Of a stretch of DNA of 64,000 nucleotides, positions 35,443 to 47,780 are shown in pieces; within the stretch, counting starts at the first letter, position 1; each line of letters starts with the position of its first letter. The DNA comes from Clarkia xantiana subsp. parviflora (taxonomy: Eukaryota; Streptophyta; Magnoliopsida; Myrtales; Onagraceae): NCBI GenBank assembly GCA_036873135.1, contig JAPTYO010000010.1, positions 6,920,634 to 6,984,633 on the forward strand, written 5' to 3'. Under the pieces are notes generated by a model. That model did no database searches, was not told the origin of the DNA, and was given only the letters and a program-made list of their open reading frames with translations. Made by a program: the position numbers and the translations under genes.

Positions 35443-37801
35443 ATGGGTGCCAATCACAGCCGCGAAGATCTAGACCTCTCAGACGCTGAATCCGACACTC
35501 AAAGCCAAGCGGATTCGGAAGCTGAATCAGAATCGTACGAGGACGCCAAAGAGCAGGGCTCTGCTGGCCGGACGCCGAAGACCCCATCGTCCGTCGACGA
35601 CGTTGAGGCGAAGCTGAAGGCCCTGAAGCTGAAATACTCTTCGGTGAGCCATAACCCTAATGTTAAGAACCCAGTGAAGCTCTACCTCCACATTGGCGGC
35701 AACACCCCCAGGGCGAAATGGGTAGTCTCCGAAAAACTCACTTCTTACGATTTTGTCAAGAGTTCGAGAGTAGATGTAGGTGGTGGTGAGAGCGAGGATG
35801 ACAGTGATGAGGACCGATCTGAAGCTGAATCGTTCTGGATTTTGAAGGTTGGGTCCAAGGTTAGGGTTAAGGTTGGTTTAGATATGCAGTTGAAGTATTT
35901 TGGAGACCAGAAACGTGTTGATTTTGTTTCTAGTGGTGTATGGGCTATGAAGTTCCCTAGTGATGCTGATTACAGAGCTTTTGTGGAGAAGTTTCAAGAT
36001 TGTGTGTTTGAAAATACTTACGGGTATGAAGCAACAGACGAAAATAGGGTTAAAGTGTATGGGAAGGATTTCGTCGGGTGGGCTAACCCCAAAGTTGCAG
36101 ATGATTCAATGTGGGAAGATGCAGATGATAGCTTTCTCAAAAGTCCGGGCTCAGCTACACCTGTGAGGCCAAACCAGGACTTGAGAGAGGAGTTTGAGGA
36201 GGCTGCTAATGGTGGCATACAAAGCTTGGCTTTGGGTGCTTTGGATAACAGTTTCTTGGTTGGTAGCACTGGGATTCAGGTGGTTAAAAACTATAGCTAC
36301 GGAATCCATGGTAAAGGTAATTTTGTGAATTTTGACAACAAGAGCTATAGGAGTGAGTCAAGCACTGCTTATTCTACGCCAAAGAAGGCTCTTCTTATGA
36401 GGGCGGAGACTAATATGCTTTTGATGAGTCCTATGGATGAAGGCAAGCTCCACTCTAAAGGGTTGCATCAGCTTGACATTGAGACTGGAAAGATAGTTTC
36501 TGAGTGGAAGTTTGGAAAAGATGGAACTGATATCACGATGAGGGATATTGCAAATGATAGTAAGGGTGCACAATTGGATCCTACTGGGTCTACATTTCTG
36601 GGGTTGGATGATAACAGACTCTGTAGGTGGGATATGCGTGATCGCAAGGGCATGGTTCAGAACCTTGCAGATGCCAATACTCCAGTCTTGAATTGGACCC
36701 AGGGACATCAGTTCTCAAGAGGCACTAATTTCCAGTGCTTTGCAACTACTGGTGATGGTTCCATTGTGGTTGGATCTATTGATGGGAAGATAAGGCTGTA
36801 TTCTACCAACTCAATGAGGATGGCTAAAACAGCATTTCCGGGTCTTGGGTCGCCTATCACTCATGTAGATGTCACCTTTGATGGAAAATGGATTCTGGGA
36901 ACCACTGATACATACCTGATTCTTATTTGCACCGTCTTCACTGACAAGGATGGAAAGGCAAAGACGGGTTTTAGTGGTCGCATGGGAAACAGAATTGCAG
37001 CCCCAAGATTGTTGAAGCTGAATCCTCTGGATTCACATCTTGCTGGTGTAAACAACACATTCCGCAGCGGACAGTTCTCATGGGTATGTCTGTTCTTTGT
37101 CTATTGTTGTGATTGAATCCATTTTAGTATGCATATAAACAGTAGTCAGTTTAGCCTTACAATCCATGAAATTCAGTTTTGCTATAGCATATGTTTCACT
37201 ATGTTAATTCAAGAAGATTTATACATTCTTGAAATCTGATTTGAAGTACCTTGCTACATCATATTCATGCTGCATATGTTGATTACATAGACTTTAAGAC
37301 TTTCATGCAGTATAACTACCCTAGTCTAGTAAAGGAAGCTTTGTTATGCTTTTGCCTGAATGTCAAATCTCAGATTAATCCTTGCTACACTTCACTGTGA
37401 TAGATCATATCATTCAACTTGGTAGAGTTCTGTATTTTAGTCAAATGAAGTTATAAACTATATTGATACCCTTCACATTCTTCTATAATCAAATTGCTAA
37501 CTTTGCTCAACACGAACAGGTCACTGAAAACGGGAAGCAAGAGCGTCATCTGGTGGCAACCGTGGGGAAGTTCAGCGTGATATGGAACTTCCAGCAAGTA
37601 AAGAACGGGACCCACGAGTGCTACCAACACCAAGAAGGCCTCAAGAGCTGCTACTGCTACAAAATCGTCCTCAAAGATGAGTCCATTGTCGATAGTTGCT
37701 TCATGCATGACAGGTTTGCAGTCACTGACTCTCCAGAAGCTCCTTTGGTCATTGCTACTCCACTCAAAGTAAGCTCCTTTAGCTTATCAAGCCGCCGTTG
37801 A
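35443..37801 (+). CDS. CYPRO4 / VID27-like protein
   Basis: The gene has two exons, 35443-37083 and 37520-37801, giving 640 residues. The protein matches plant CYPRO4-like proteins, related to yeast Vid27 by the C-terminal VID27 domain, which is predicted to form a beta-propeller-like fold. The molecular role in plants is poorly defined. The N-terminus MGANHSRED has Gly2 and Ser6, a good N-myristoylation signal, so membrane attachment is likely. Residues ~8-55 are acidic and Ser-rich. A PH-like/Vid27 middle region (~60-210) precedes the C-terminal propeller region (~245-640), with [55 protein letters not shown] and [19 protein letters not shown]. The second exon continues [19 protein letters not shown]. 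The start is the only in-frame ATG with the myristoylation context. The gene converges on the WEB1-like gene about 960 bases downstream. Confidence 0.92.
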
Positions 37802-38765
37802 TGACAAACTCGTTATCTGCTTAGTGTCTGTTTAAGTTGATTTGGTTGATTGGTTATGGTAGTTTCAGGAACTTTGCTATATGGTTAGGGTTGTTGCTGT
37901 TTTAGGGGTTACCTGTTCTAGGTTCCACTTGAGCTGTATAGTATTATCAGCTCTTATGAATAGATAGCAGCATAACCATGTTCTTCTGAATTTATGTGGA
38001 TGACTTTGTCATGTATATGACATGTTGGATATGTTCTATATAGTACTGCAGTGTCCTAGTTTTTCTTGGTATTTTGATTATGCCTTCCAGATAATAATGA
38101 CTAGTTCTTAATTAATGATGCCACGTCATCATTTTCTATGAAATTTGGACGGAAAACTTACCAGGGTAGTGTTTTGTGGACTAACATGTTTCAGAAGCAC
38201 CATGCTATAGTATTTTTTTTTTTGGGTATATTTTTGCATTGTCCTAAAAGTGAATCCTATAGGAAAATTGACATTAATAATGGTGTGATGAAAATTTTAA
38301 GTATAGCTAAAAAAAATTCTACTGTTAAAGTTTTATTTAAGTTAAAATTAAGTCATTCCTGCTAGTAAAAATAGCACAAGCACGTTAGAAAATTATGTGT
38401 TCCATAAAATTGGAAGAAACATTAAGATTAGGACTTGAAAGTCCAAACTCCAGGGAAGAAAGTGCAAATATTTTCGAATCTTAACTTGCACATCAAGCGA
38501 TACCGTTATATAAACACCAAACTCACAACATACAGCTTCCGTATTCAAACATACATACACAAAGACTACCTACCTCGTACAAATGAAGAGCACCCGCATA
38601 AAATGAACCATTTGAAGTGAAGAAAACTAAAAACCTATGATACACAACAAATAAACAACTATCGACATTGACATTTACCGAAATAGGAAGAAGATAAGAT
38701 GGAGAACAAGTAAAGTCTGATGAAGGTAAAGAGAGAATACATACATACCCCAACCAAAAGAAGAA
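37802..38765. other. Shared 3' region between the CYPRO4-like and WEB1-like genes
   Basis: This region carries the two 3' UTRs of converging genes. I see no other gene; short ORFs here are AT-rich and unlike any protein known to me. The part from about 38430 to 38765 is likely the WEB1-like 3' UTR. Confidence 0.5.
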
Positions 38766-41700
38766 CTACGTCGCCCTGAACTTTTTCCTTCCGAAAAGTA
38801 ACAGTATTCTCGGGAAAAACGATTTCTTTTTCTTCTTCTTTACCGTCGTAACTGTTAAATCAGGAGAAGATTCGGTCTCCGTATTTGTAGCAGTATTAGT
38901 ATTACTTTCATGTAGATCCATAGACGCGGTATGAGCATGAGAATGGTCTGGAGCAGACACAGTAACACTGACGAGGTTACTATGTTCGGTTTTCCCGACC
39001 GAGCTTGGTCTTGCTTCTTGTGCGACTGGAGATTCGCCGCTCTTTCTTCTTTGTTCATGCTCGGCCCGCCATTTCCGCAAGTCTTGCTCGACCCCCAACT
39101 TCGCTTCATTGGCCCTCTCGGCCTTGTCCAGAGCCTCTCTCAGAGCCTTCTTCTGCTTCTCCATCTCCGAATTGGCCTCTTCGAGCTTCTTAACGCTCTT
39201 TAGCTCCGCCTCCTTGGCCGTCTCGATTTTCGACACAGCTGTCGCCACTTTTGTACTAGCTTCTTCCTCCGCCTCGTGGGCCCGCTTGCTGAGCTCGTAA
39301 TACTCCTCCAACGAAAGTGTCGTAAATGCCGACTCATCATCGGTGTTATTATCACTCAGTGTTGTGTTCTGTGCAGATTCGCTCTCTTGCAAAGCTTTGA
39401 TGGCGGCAAGAGCGAGCTTCTCCGAGGCCCTGGCGGCATCGATTTCCTTCTGAGCCGCCAGGAGTCTGCTATTTACGGTGTTTGCCACAGCCTTCACCTG
39501 CTCGGCCTCCTCCTTGGCCTTGCGAAGCTCTTCACTGGCTGCATTCTTCTCCGATTTGGCCTCATCGGCTGCCACGGCCGCCTGCTGCAGTTGTTTTGGG
39601 ATCTCCACCATGCTCTCCTGAACCTCCCTCTCCTTTTCCTGCAGTTACAGATCCAGGACCCCGAGTCACTTAGGGCTTGTTTGATTGCATCTATTAGGAT
39701 ATACTAATACATGACTTAGCTAATACTTTGTTTATTTTACTTTGGCCACTCAGCCTGAATGGGACCGTAATTACCTGAACACGATTAATTTCCACCTTCA
39801 TGCGTTCGAGATCGGCCTCAAGGGAGGCAACGGCCACCGAACCAATCCCTTCCATTTGCTTTACGGTTTCGAGAGTGGATTTCTCCTTCTCGAGCTCCGA
39901 CTTCAGCGATTCAGCAGCCACCTTCAAGCAGTTCACTTCCTTGGTAGCCTTCTCGATGTTCAACTCCACCCCCTCGAGCTCCTTCTTTGCTGACGCCACT
40001 GCTTCCTGCAAATATACATGTTAAATTTAGACGCAACCCATAACTACGGGCGTAAACGAGTTGACTCGTGAGCTACTCGAGATCGACTCGGTCGATATTC
40101 GAATACGACTCGCTAAATTCCGAGTAGAGCTTGAGTCGAGCTATTTCTGAAGCCGAGTCGAGTACGAGTTAACTGGTGCTCGACTCGAGAGGCTCGCGAG
40201 CCTGTTCGAGCTTTTTTGTTTTACTTATTTAAGTCGAGTTCGATCTCGAGTTTATTCAAGCTTCAAATAATATTGTATATATATTCAAGTCGAGTTCGAG
40301 CCTAATCGAGTCGAGTTCGAAGGTGCACCATTTATGATAATTGAACAATTTGAACTTGGCAACCCGATTCGAACGAGCTCGAACTCGTCGAGTATTGCAT
40401 CGAGTGGAGCTCGACTTGAAAATTTTAAGCACGGTCAAGTTCCGAGTAAAATGAGTCGAATCGAGTCGAGATTACCAGATACTCGACTCGATTACACCCC
40501 TACCCGGGTCATATTTAGGTTCGCAATTCGTCTCGACACAATAGTTGATCATATTTTGACATGATCAGACACAAATTGACACCCATACCTGCAGATCGCT
40601 GCGATTTCCGGTCTCATCATCGGCCTTGGTCCACATGTTAGACTCCATGTACGCGGAAAGCTCGGCTTTTAAATCGGTCAGCAGGGCCGAGGCACTATCG
40701 AGCTTCGACCTCAAGTCCTTAGCTAGCTGGACTTGTTGGTTCAGTTTATGGAGCTCTTCCTCAGCCTGCTTCAGCTCCTTCTCCCAATTCAAACAGTCTT
40801 GCTCCCGAGCCATGGCGGCTCCGATCCGGTGCTCCTCCGCCTCGAGGTGGACTGCTTGAGCCGATTCTAACGACTCCTTCGTGGCAATCAACTCGATCGT
40901 CAGCTCCTCCACCATCTTCTCCGCCTCCTTAGACGCCACCACCGCTTTCTCTGCTCGTTTCATGGCCACCGATTTCTCCTCCGTCAAATCGGCAAACTGT
41001 TTATTCAATTTCTCCAACTCTTCCTTCACCGATTTTAGCTCCTTCACTGCCGCCTCGTGCCTCGACTTGGCCACCTCAAGCTGGGTCTTTGCCGCCACAC
41101 TGGCATCATCCCCGATACCTTGCTCCATTTCTTCGACTCGAAGCTTCGCAAGCTCCGAGTCTTGCTTAGCTTGGCTCTCCTGAGTCTGGGCTCGCTCGAG
41201 GTTGAGCTTTAGATCCTCGATGAGCCGCTTGGTGGTGTCGAGCTCCTTCAGGACTCGAGTCTTCTCCTGCTCAGCTTCTTCCGATTGTTTCTTGTACTCC
41301 GGAATCTCTCGTTGTGCCTTCTCGAGTTCTTCTTCTACGTGTTTTTTCCTCTGCACCACAAAATGTATCATAGCGAAGAACCTGATAAACCCTAAACGAG
41401 ACGATATAAGAACATCATCAAAACGAAATATGTTTCTTTTTATACCTCAACAGTCTTGACCTTATGAGCTTTCCAATCGACGATTCCTCCGAATTTGGAG
41501 ACAGCCTCTTTGACAGATTCGAACGGAGCAGCTGTATCGATAAGGCCTCGGCTTTGGACACCTCGAGCTGCAATTCTTGAAGGGGAACTAACTCTCGAAG
41601 ATATGAAGCCACCATTCCTTTGAGGCGAGTCGAAATCAACTGAAGAAGACGATAGCTTTTTACGAGCTATTGATATTCGAGAAAGAGTCTCAGTAGGCTT

Positions 41701-42048
41701 GTTCGACTGAGGTTGTTCTTGTTCTCCACTAGAAACGACAGCTTCCGAGGCTGTTTCTTGGGGGGCAAGAAATTGACTTTCTTCTGCTACAATTGGTACA
41801 ACTTCCTTTGCAGCTGCCAGAACTTCGGTTGCAGAAACATTAGAATCTATTGGTTCTTGTTGTTCATCATTGGATTGATCGTCTCTAGTGATGTTCGAAC
41901 TGGGCAATGGTAGAGTTTTCTTAGAACCATCGTTTTCACCAGAGACCTGCAATTCTCCATTTTCACTTTGCTTAAGACCTTCAATGATCGAAGACGATGC
42001 TTCTGGAGAAGATGACATTTCTTTAGCAGTTTTCGCATCTTCCTCCAT
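38766..42048 (-). CDS. WEB1-like coiled-coil protein (WEAK CHLOROPLAST MOVEMENT UNDER BLUE LIGHT family)
   Basis: The four coding exons are 42048-41446, 41350-40589, 40005-39775 and 39638-38766, all in phase, giving 822 residues (Arabidopsis WEB1 is about 807). WEB1 is a cytosolic coiled-coil protein that works with PMI2 to keep chloroplast-actin filaments responsive to blue light; this function is from the family. The N-terminal ~130 residues are acidic and disordered. Next come [20 protein letters not shown] and [20 protein letters not shown], the conserved block that opens the family domain. About 550 residues of Glu/Lys/Ala-rich heptads follow (for example [20 protein letters not shown]). 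The tail is basic and hydrophobic: [20 protein letters not shown]. The ATG at 42048 directly follows a TTACAG acceptor of a leader intron. Intron 2 contains a hAT-like insertion. Whether this is WEB1 itself or a paralogue cannot be told from the sequence alone. Confidence 0.92.
40045..40502. mobile_element. hAT-like element in a WEB1-like intron
   Basis: The left end TACGGGCGTAAACGAG pairs with the right end, whose complement is TAGGGGTGTAATCGAG. The interior is filled with CTCGA/TCGAG motifs in both orientations (for example GAGTCGAGTTCGAGC), typical of hAT-type non-autonomous elements with subterminal repeats. No convincing 8-bp duplication remains (CCCATAAC left, CCCGGGTC right), so the ends are uncertain or old. 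Confidence 0.55.
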
Positions 42049-42555
42049 CTGTAAGATCGAAACGGCTAATAAGCACAATTAGGAGCTGCAAATTTTGCAG
42101 ATATGAACATATTTGTCTCCATCAGGCATAACCGAATTCATCTAATAATTGAATAGACTCCACATCTAAAAACCGAATGGATTGACAATTCAATAATTTT
42201 GAAATTTTTAATCCAACAGATTTCAAAATGGCTGATTCACTTACTATTGAAAAATGAAACTCAATTTCAAGGTCAAAGCTATTTCAGTAGAGAGGTCTTT
42301 TCCCCTAATCAACCACAAAGCAGACAACTATCACCAATCCTTGTCCCGACATATTCGAAACTCGATAATCAAGCAATCAATCAACAACAAGGGAACGGTT
42401 CGAGCTTCCGACAGGTATTAAGGTTGTTCGGATTCAATTATCGGACAAAATTGAGGAAAAACAGAATTTCATCAGCTTCAACTCTCAAAGAAAACCAAAA
42501 TCGAGATTAGAGAGCTCCCTTCAAAGAAATCAATGAGCAGAAATGGAATCATTAC
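42049..42555 (-). other. 5' UTR intron of the WEB1-like gene
   Basis: On the minus strand a donor CAG|GTAATG sits at 42555 and an acceptor TTACAG ends at 42049, immediately before the ATG. The upstream leader exon would be pyrimidine/purine-mixed sequence up to about 42720. This reading explains why the CDS starts exactly at an acceptor. Confidence 0.6.
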
Positions 42556-43860
42556 CTGACGAAAGAACCCAGGAAAATTGAGCTAATAAGGCAGATGAGA
42601 GTCAACGTCAATCGGAGGAGAATTTTTCAATAAACTCGATGAATTCACGGAAATTAAGCAAATATAGTGGTGGAAGAAGAAGGAGTGCTAAAATTAGAAG
42701 CGGAGAAAAAGTCGGGGTTTCGTGGATGGCTGCCACCTCATTCTTCCTTGCAGACTAGTCTCGATCCATCATCATCATCTATCTTTACTGTGGTTTTATT
42801 GTTGGGGTGAAAAAAAAAATGAAATTTTGGAATGTCGGAAAAATAACAATAGTACTGGAATTGAAAGGAGTAGTATTGTAGGAGGTGTGGGTCTCGTGGA
42901 ATCATGCCCTTCTTCTATATTATTAACTAATATTAATTGTGTGTCTGACAGACAACATAGAATAGAACACGGCCGCGCTGTCTCATGACCAGAACAAACC
43001 CCATTGTGGATAACTTTTTGTTCATACGGATACAGTACAAATTCAATCAATTTTCAAATAATAATAATATATTTTTTTTTTTTTTGGCCAAGAAATAATA
43101 ATAATATATTAAAAATAAGCTTTCTGCGTGTAAAAAGTCAGCCGCCCACATCACCCATCATTAAAGCTCCTAAACGCTCCACGTAGAGCGTACCACACCC
43201 TTCATTATATAGAATCGACAGTAATTGAATGGGGACGTAAATGTTTACCGATGGATTGGGAAATTAATTAACATTAACTAACTATCAAATTATTAAACAA
43301 CGGTGTTACTAGTATGTACTGCATCATCAAAAGTCAAAAACATGGAAGGTGAGCGCGGGCTCCGCACGCGTTTGCCGTGAGTGAGAGTAACAATGAAGCG
43401 GCAAACGTAGGAGTGCGGGGCCCAGCGTCCATTTCCATTTCACCGACCCGTTTACTTTACGGTTACCTAAACACGGACCGGGTTGTGGAATTGTCATATA
43501 GCCGTTGGGGCAATCCGAGAAATGGGCCCACTTTTTTATATGCCAAATCCAGCCCATATTATTTATATGGAGAAATAAAACTACTTAATAATACTAATTA
43601 AATAAATATTAAATGATCAAATAACATGAATTTGGTATGGATTCACATCACCTACTCCACTATTTCAATTTCAAATCGTGCTTTATAGTTAAGATATTGA
43701 CACGTTTTCTTAAATTTAATATTTTCTTTTTAGACTTCACCAATCTCAACCACAATATTAACTATACTAACTATGTATCAACATCACAACGACGAGATAC
43801 CACCTGGGGCATGAAGAGTGGTGTTGGATATATATACGCCCAAGCAATAGTAAATTGAGC
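42556..43860. other. WEB1-like promoter and gene-free spacer
   Basis: No gene is recognised. The stretch includes the likely WEB1-like leader and promoter (42556 to about 42900), a T-run near 43070-43084 and AT-rich DNA. The short ORFs on both strands look random. Confidence 0.45.
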
Positions 43861-43869
43861 CCTATAATT

Positions 43870-44511
43870 AGGCCACATTCCATTACAATTCGAAACTTGG
43901 AAAAACGGACAACTGAGTCATAACACTTAGGCCAAAAAACACCCCGAGTGGCGAAACCCACTCGGGAAACCCCGAGTGAAAGAGCCCCTCGGAGGTAACC
44001 CGAGCAAGGTCACCTCGCTCGGGTAGCCCGAGCAAGGCCCTAGGGATACCCACCCGGGTATCCTCCCTTGTCCGGACGAGTTCCACTCCTCCGGACCCCT
44101 ATCCCCAGACGATATTTCGCCCGAGGCTCGCCCTTGGAGGCCATTCTCGGATACTTAACCATATTAAGCACACCTACGGTCGAACCGAGGTCAAATGCAC
44201 TATATTTACGGTCAATGCCAACCTATATTATGAAACTGCCACAACCGGACCAGAAGAGCACTGGAACCTGGGCAGTTCAATAGAAACTCTATAAATATAG
44301 GCCTCCTCTCATAATTTGAAGGTAATCCATCTCTCTCTAAGCTCATTTTATCTCTCTAAAGTTTATACTCATTTAAGCATCATAGTGGGCTTACCGGGAA
44401 CCCCCGGTGCCCAGTTGCAGGTATTCATGGAGAAGGAGCGAGAGTTCGGGAAGAAGAAGCCCACGGAGAACGGAGATACGAAGGAGAAGCCCACGAAGAG
44501 ACGCGTGTGCA
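43870..44511 (+). repeat. Probable 5' LTR of a Ty3/gypsy element
   Basis: A GC-rich upstream part full of CCCGAG / CTCGGG inverted motifs (43940-44060) is followed by a TATA box (CTATAAATATAGG near 44290) and a CT-rich leader (ATCTCTCTCTAAG). The sequence ends GCGTGTGCA before AATATTTGGCATCGTCCGCT, which resembles the primer-binding region of many plant Ty3/gypsy elements (TTTGGCGCCGTC type). The right end near 44511 is fairly firm; the left end is a guess because no second LTR was found in the window. Confidence 0.45.
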
Positions 44512-44571
44512 AATATTTGGCATCGTCCGCTGGATTCGAACGAAAAGCAAGTAGCATGTTACCTGCGCTCG

Positions 44572-46560
44572 ATGGCAGCAAACAAGAAGCAATCAGGGGG
44601 GGACAAGCAAGCAGGTGCCGGCAGAGGAAACAAGCAAGTACCTGCAGGGGGTAGCAGGCAGGCTCCAGTGGTAAGCCACCAGGCAACCACTGAAATGGGG
44701 CATGAAGAAGTGAGAAATGAAGAACATTCACTCCACGAGGAACAACATTCCTCAACAAACGCCCATCCACAGCCAACGGTAAACCAGCCACAACCCCAAC
44801 CACCCCAGCAAGCTAACTATGGGCAAGCAAGAACAATTCCTCAAACATACAATATCACCCCTGAACTAATGGTAGCCTTGGAGGACATGCTAAACAAGAT
44901 GGAGCGTATGAGGGCAAACCTATAAGGCAGGAGCAACCAATGTACCAGGTATCACCTCCAAGATCAATGGGGGACATCAACAGGCATACACCCATTCCTA
45001 CAATGAGCAATACCAAGGAAGGGGGTACCCTCAGCAGATGAATGCTAATTACCAGGCGAACAATGCCCAAGGGTATGCTGGACCCCATAATGAAAGACAA
45101 TAGAACATGGCCACAATGGCCCTCACGAAGGAAGAGATAGAAGATCTGATAGATAAGAAGATAATGACTCAAAGGGAAAAACAATGCACAAGTTAAGGGA
45201 TAAGGCTTCACACCCTTTAACTCAAGAGCTTATCCACGTCATGATCCCACCGAACGTGGTACCCCGTCCAATTCCTGACTACGTTGGGAAATGAGATCCA
45301 ATAAAGCACATTCAAAAGCATGAATCTTCGCTTCTGGGAAGAACGTCGAATGAGGAACACTATGCAATTCTATTCCCCTAAACTCTCACAGGAAATATTT
45401 CATATTGGTTTTTCAGTCTACCTAAGGCATTAATTGCTTCTTGGGTAGACTCAAAAGACAAGTTTATCCAGCAATACCTAGGGGAAAGACAACTCTTGAA
45501 GGGTGATTCAGACCTAGATGATGTGAGACAAAGATTTGATGAATCTCTGACAAATTACTATACAATATTTAATCAGAATATCTCAGAAATAGCAACAGAG
45601 CTCTCGGAGGGGGAGATCGTGCGTGCCTTCGTAAGGAACTTGGGGCGCCGAGGGGCGCCACTGTGGCTGACAATGTGGAAGTCCTACCAATCAACTTATT
45701 GGAGGAGCTAGCTGAAATGGTGGAGGCGTATATCGATTTGGAACATGCACGATCAAAAAAAAAAAAGGGAAATGAAGCCCCTACACCAGACAACAACAAG
45801 CCAGTAAAAGGTAAGCCACAACAAGCACAACAGCCACCTAGAAGGCAGGGATGGACGCCACAAGTAAGGCCAATGACCAGTGAACAAATAAGACCCCTAG
45901 GTAGGGGTGGGCACTGAACCGGTTCAGGCCGAACCGGTTCCGGACCGGACCGGAACTGTTTTAAACGGTCCGGTCCAGTAATAACTAGGGTTTTTTTTGG
46001 CTTAGGTTGGTCTAAAAAAAACTGGACTGGTTTGAACCGGTCCAGAACCGGTTTTGGACTGTTTTTTAAAAAAACAAGTCCTGGACCGATTTTATATGTC
46101 GGACCGGTTTTATCAATAAAAATCGGTCCAAAACTAGTCAAAACCAGTCAGAAACCGGTCAAAAACCGTTTTTTTTTTTTTTTTTGTAAAAAAAATAGTC
46201 TCGGTCAAAACGTTTTTCTTATTACTAAAAAGCGGTTCAAAACCGGTCCGGTCCGGACTGGTTTATTGGACTGGTTTGGTATACACCTTGGACTGGTTCC
46301 AATTTAGGGGTTACAAACCAGTCCAATTTGGACCGGTCCACTCTGGACCGGTTCCAAACGGTCAGGTTCCAGACCAGTTCCGAACCAGTCCGGCCGGACC
46401 GGTTTTTATGCCCAAGCCTACCCCTAGGCATCCACAACATTGTCTTCACCCCCTCACAAGGGAGGCTTCAGTAATACTACAAGAAATTAAGAGGCTAAAC
46501 TTGTGGACTCCTCCAGTAGAACAAAGGAATGGAAGAATGGGAAACAACGTGGAACAATGG
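44572..46560 (+). pseudogene. Ty3/gypsy gag, decayed and interrupted by a hAT-like element
   Basis: An ATG at 44572 opens a Gln/Pro-rich N-terminal region that stops at 44925. The core gag domain reappears at 45294-45717 with DPIKHIQKHESSLLGR, NISYWFFSLPKALIASWVDS, FIQQYLGERQ and IVRAFVRNLG. This order (Trp-Phe, then a second Trp, then F-x-x-x-Y/F) is that of the retrotransposon gag domain, and one TAA breaks it near 45381. After the hAT-like insertion at 45902-46420 the frame resumes as TREASVILQEIKRLNLWTPP. No protease, RT or integrase follows, so the element is truncated after gag. It is non-functional. Confidence 0.65.
45902..46420. mobile_element. hAT-like element inserted in gypsy gag (8-bp TSD)
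   Basis: The left end is TAGGGGTGGGC and the complement of the right end is TAGGCTTGGGC. The flanks carry the perfect 8-bp duplication CCCCTAGG (45894-45901 and 46421-46428). The 519-bp interior is packed with GGACCGG / CCGGTCC and GAACCGG motifs in both orientations. It has no transposase ORF. It resembles the 26898 element in design but the subterminal motif differs (GGACCGG rather than GGAACCGG), so it is a related but separate family. Confidence 0.75.
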
Positions 46561-46567
46561 TGTGAAA

Positions 46568-46870
46568 ATGGGAAGATCCATAAGGACAACCCTTCCGAAA
46601 GGAAATGGGAAGATCCAAAAGGACAACCCTTCCGAATGAAAATGGGAAGATTCATAAGGACAACCCTTCCGAAAGGAAAATGAAAGATCCAAAAGAACAA
46701 CCCTTCCGAATGAAAATGGGAAGATCCATAAGGACAACCCTTCCGAAAGGAAATTGGAAGATCCAAAAGAACAACCCTTCTGAATGAAAATGGGAAGATC
46801 CATAAGAATAACACTTCCAAAAGAAAAAGGGGAAGATCCATAAGGACAATCCTTCCAAATGAAAAGGGGA
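46568..46870 (+). repeat. 37-bp minisatellite (about eight units, two alternating types)
   Basis: Units share GGGAAGATCC, ATAAGGACAACCCTTCCGAA and a short A-rich tail. Types alternate: CATAAGGACAACC...GAAAGGAAAT and CAAAAGGACAACC...GAATGAAAAT, so the real expansion step was probably a 74-bp dimer. The last two units are more diverged. Because 37 is not a multiple of three, each unit changes frame, so it does not encode a regular protein repeat even though it follows the gag remnant. Confidence 0.85.
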
Positions 46871-47553
46871 CATAAGACTCATAGGGCCACCCCAACAATT
46901 TAAAGGGAAGGACTGTAAGCCTTAAAAGTATAAGCAACCCAACCTCCAACAAAGAAGATATAATACCCACAGGATCACTTCACAGGATAAAGCAAAAAGG
47001 AATATAAGCCCTAAAACAGATAGGCCATCCTAGCAAAGCATCATATTAATAACAAAATGTGTACTAAACACAAACCAGGTTGTCCACATAAACAAAAATC
47101 CCAAAAGAAAGAGCATACGGCAAAGGTAAACGATATCTGAGTATCTAAACGTAAAGACAAAGTTCAACCACAAACAAGAATCTCTCCGAAACAGGTGGGA
47201 GCAAGACACAAAGTAAACAACAACGGAGGTAAATAACAAGCATCAAGAAGTAACATCGTCTTAACCACCCTTCACAAGGGAGGGGGGGGGGGGGATCATC
47301 CTCTTTGCCAAGACCTTGTGAAGAGGTGGACGACTTGATACGACCAACAGAGGTTACCACATTAGCCTTCAGAGCCTTGTCATAAGACACCCGCCCAGCA
47401 GTGACCTTCGACCTGCCCGCCCGTTTATCAAGATGCCTAACCTTCCCAGAAGCAAACAAGGCATACTCCCCAAGCTGATGGATTGGAAAACCAGGACCGA
47501 TAGAATAGATCTTATCGACCATGCCCTCTTCAAAGGAATTCATAAACTTTGGT
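46871..47553. other. Retroelement internal remnant
   Basis: This purine-rich sequence has a G-run at 47280-47293. A minus-strand ORF (47543-47145) gives a 132-residue peptide I do not recognise. It is probably internal sequence of the truncated gypsy element. No pol motifs are visible. Confidence 0.35.
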
Positions 47554-47744
47554 GGGCGGGATTTATTCTTAAAAATTCCTGGCCGAACCCGCCCGCGCCC
47601 ACCTGTATATGTGTGATTAGAGTGTCAACGGATCACGGATACCCGCCGCAATTTCGCATGCCGACCCGCGTTCCGTGTGATATGGAATGGGTCAGAATTT
47701 GAGGTCGGGGGGCCTCGCGAACTGGCCCTGCCTCGTAAGTGTAT

Positions 47745-47780
<36 letters not shown>

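Noticed and set aside
39000..39707. Open frames on the plus strand across the WEB1-like gene
   Set aside because: They are antisense to a well-supported coiled-coil coding exon whose codon bias leaves the opposite strand open.
40045..40502. 8-bp target duplication for the intronic hAT-like element
   Set aside because: The flanking octamers CCCATAAC and CCCGGGTC share only the first three bases, so I did not claim a duplication.
46568..46870. CRISPR-like array
   Set aside because: The 37-bp units are contiguous with no unique spacers and the DNA is plant nuclear; it is a minisatellite.
47145..47543. 132-codon minus-strand ORF
   Set aside because: I recognise no domain; it lies in a retroelement remnant on the strand opposite to gag, so I kept it only as a note in the remnant entry.
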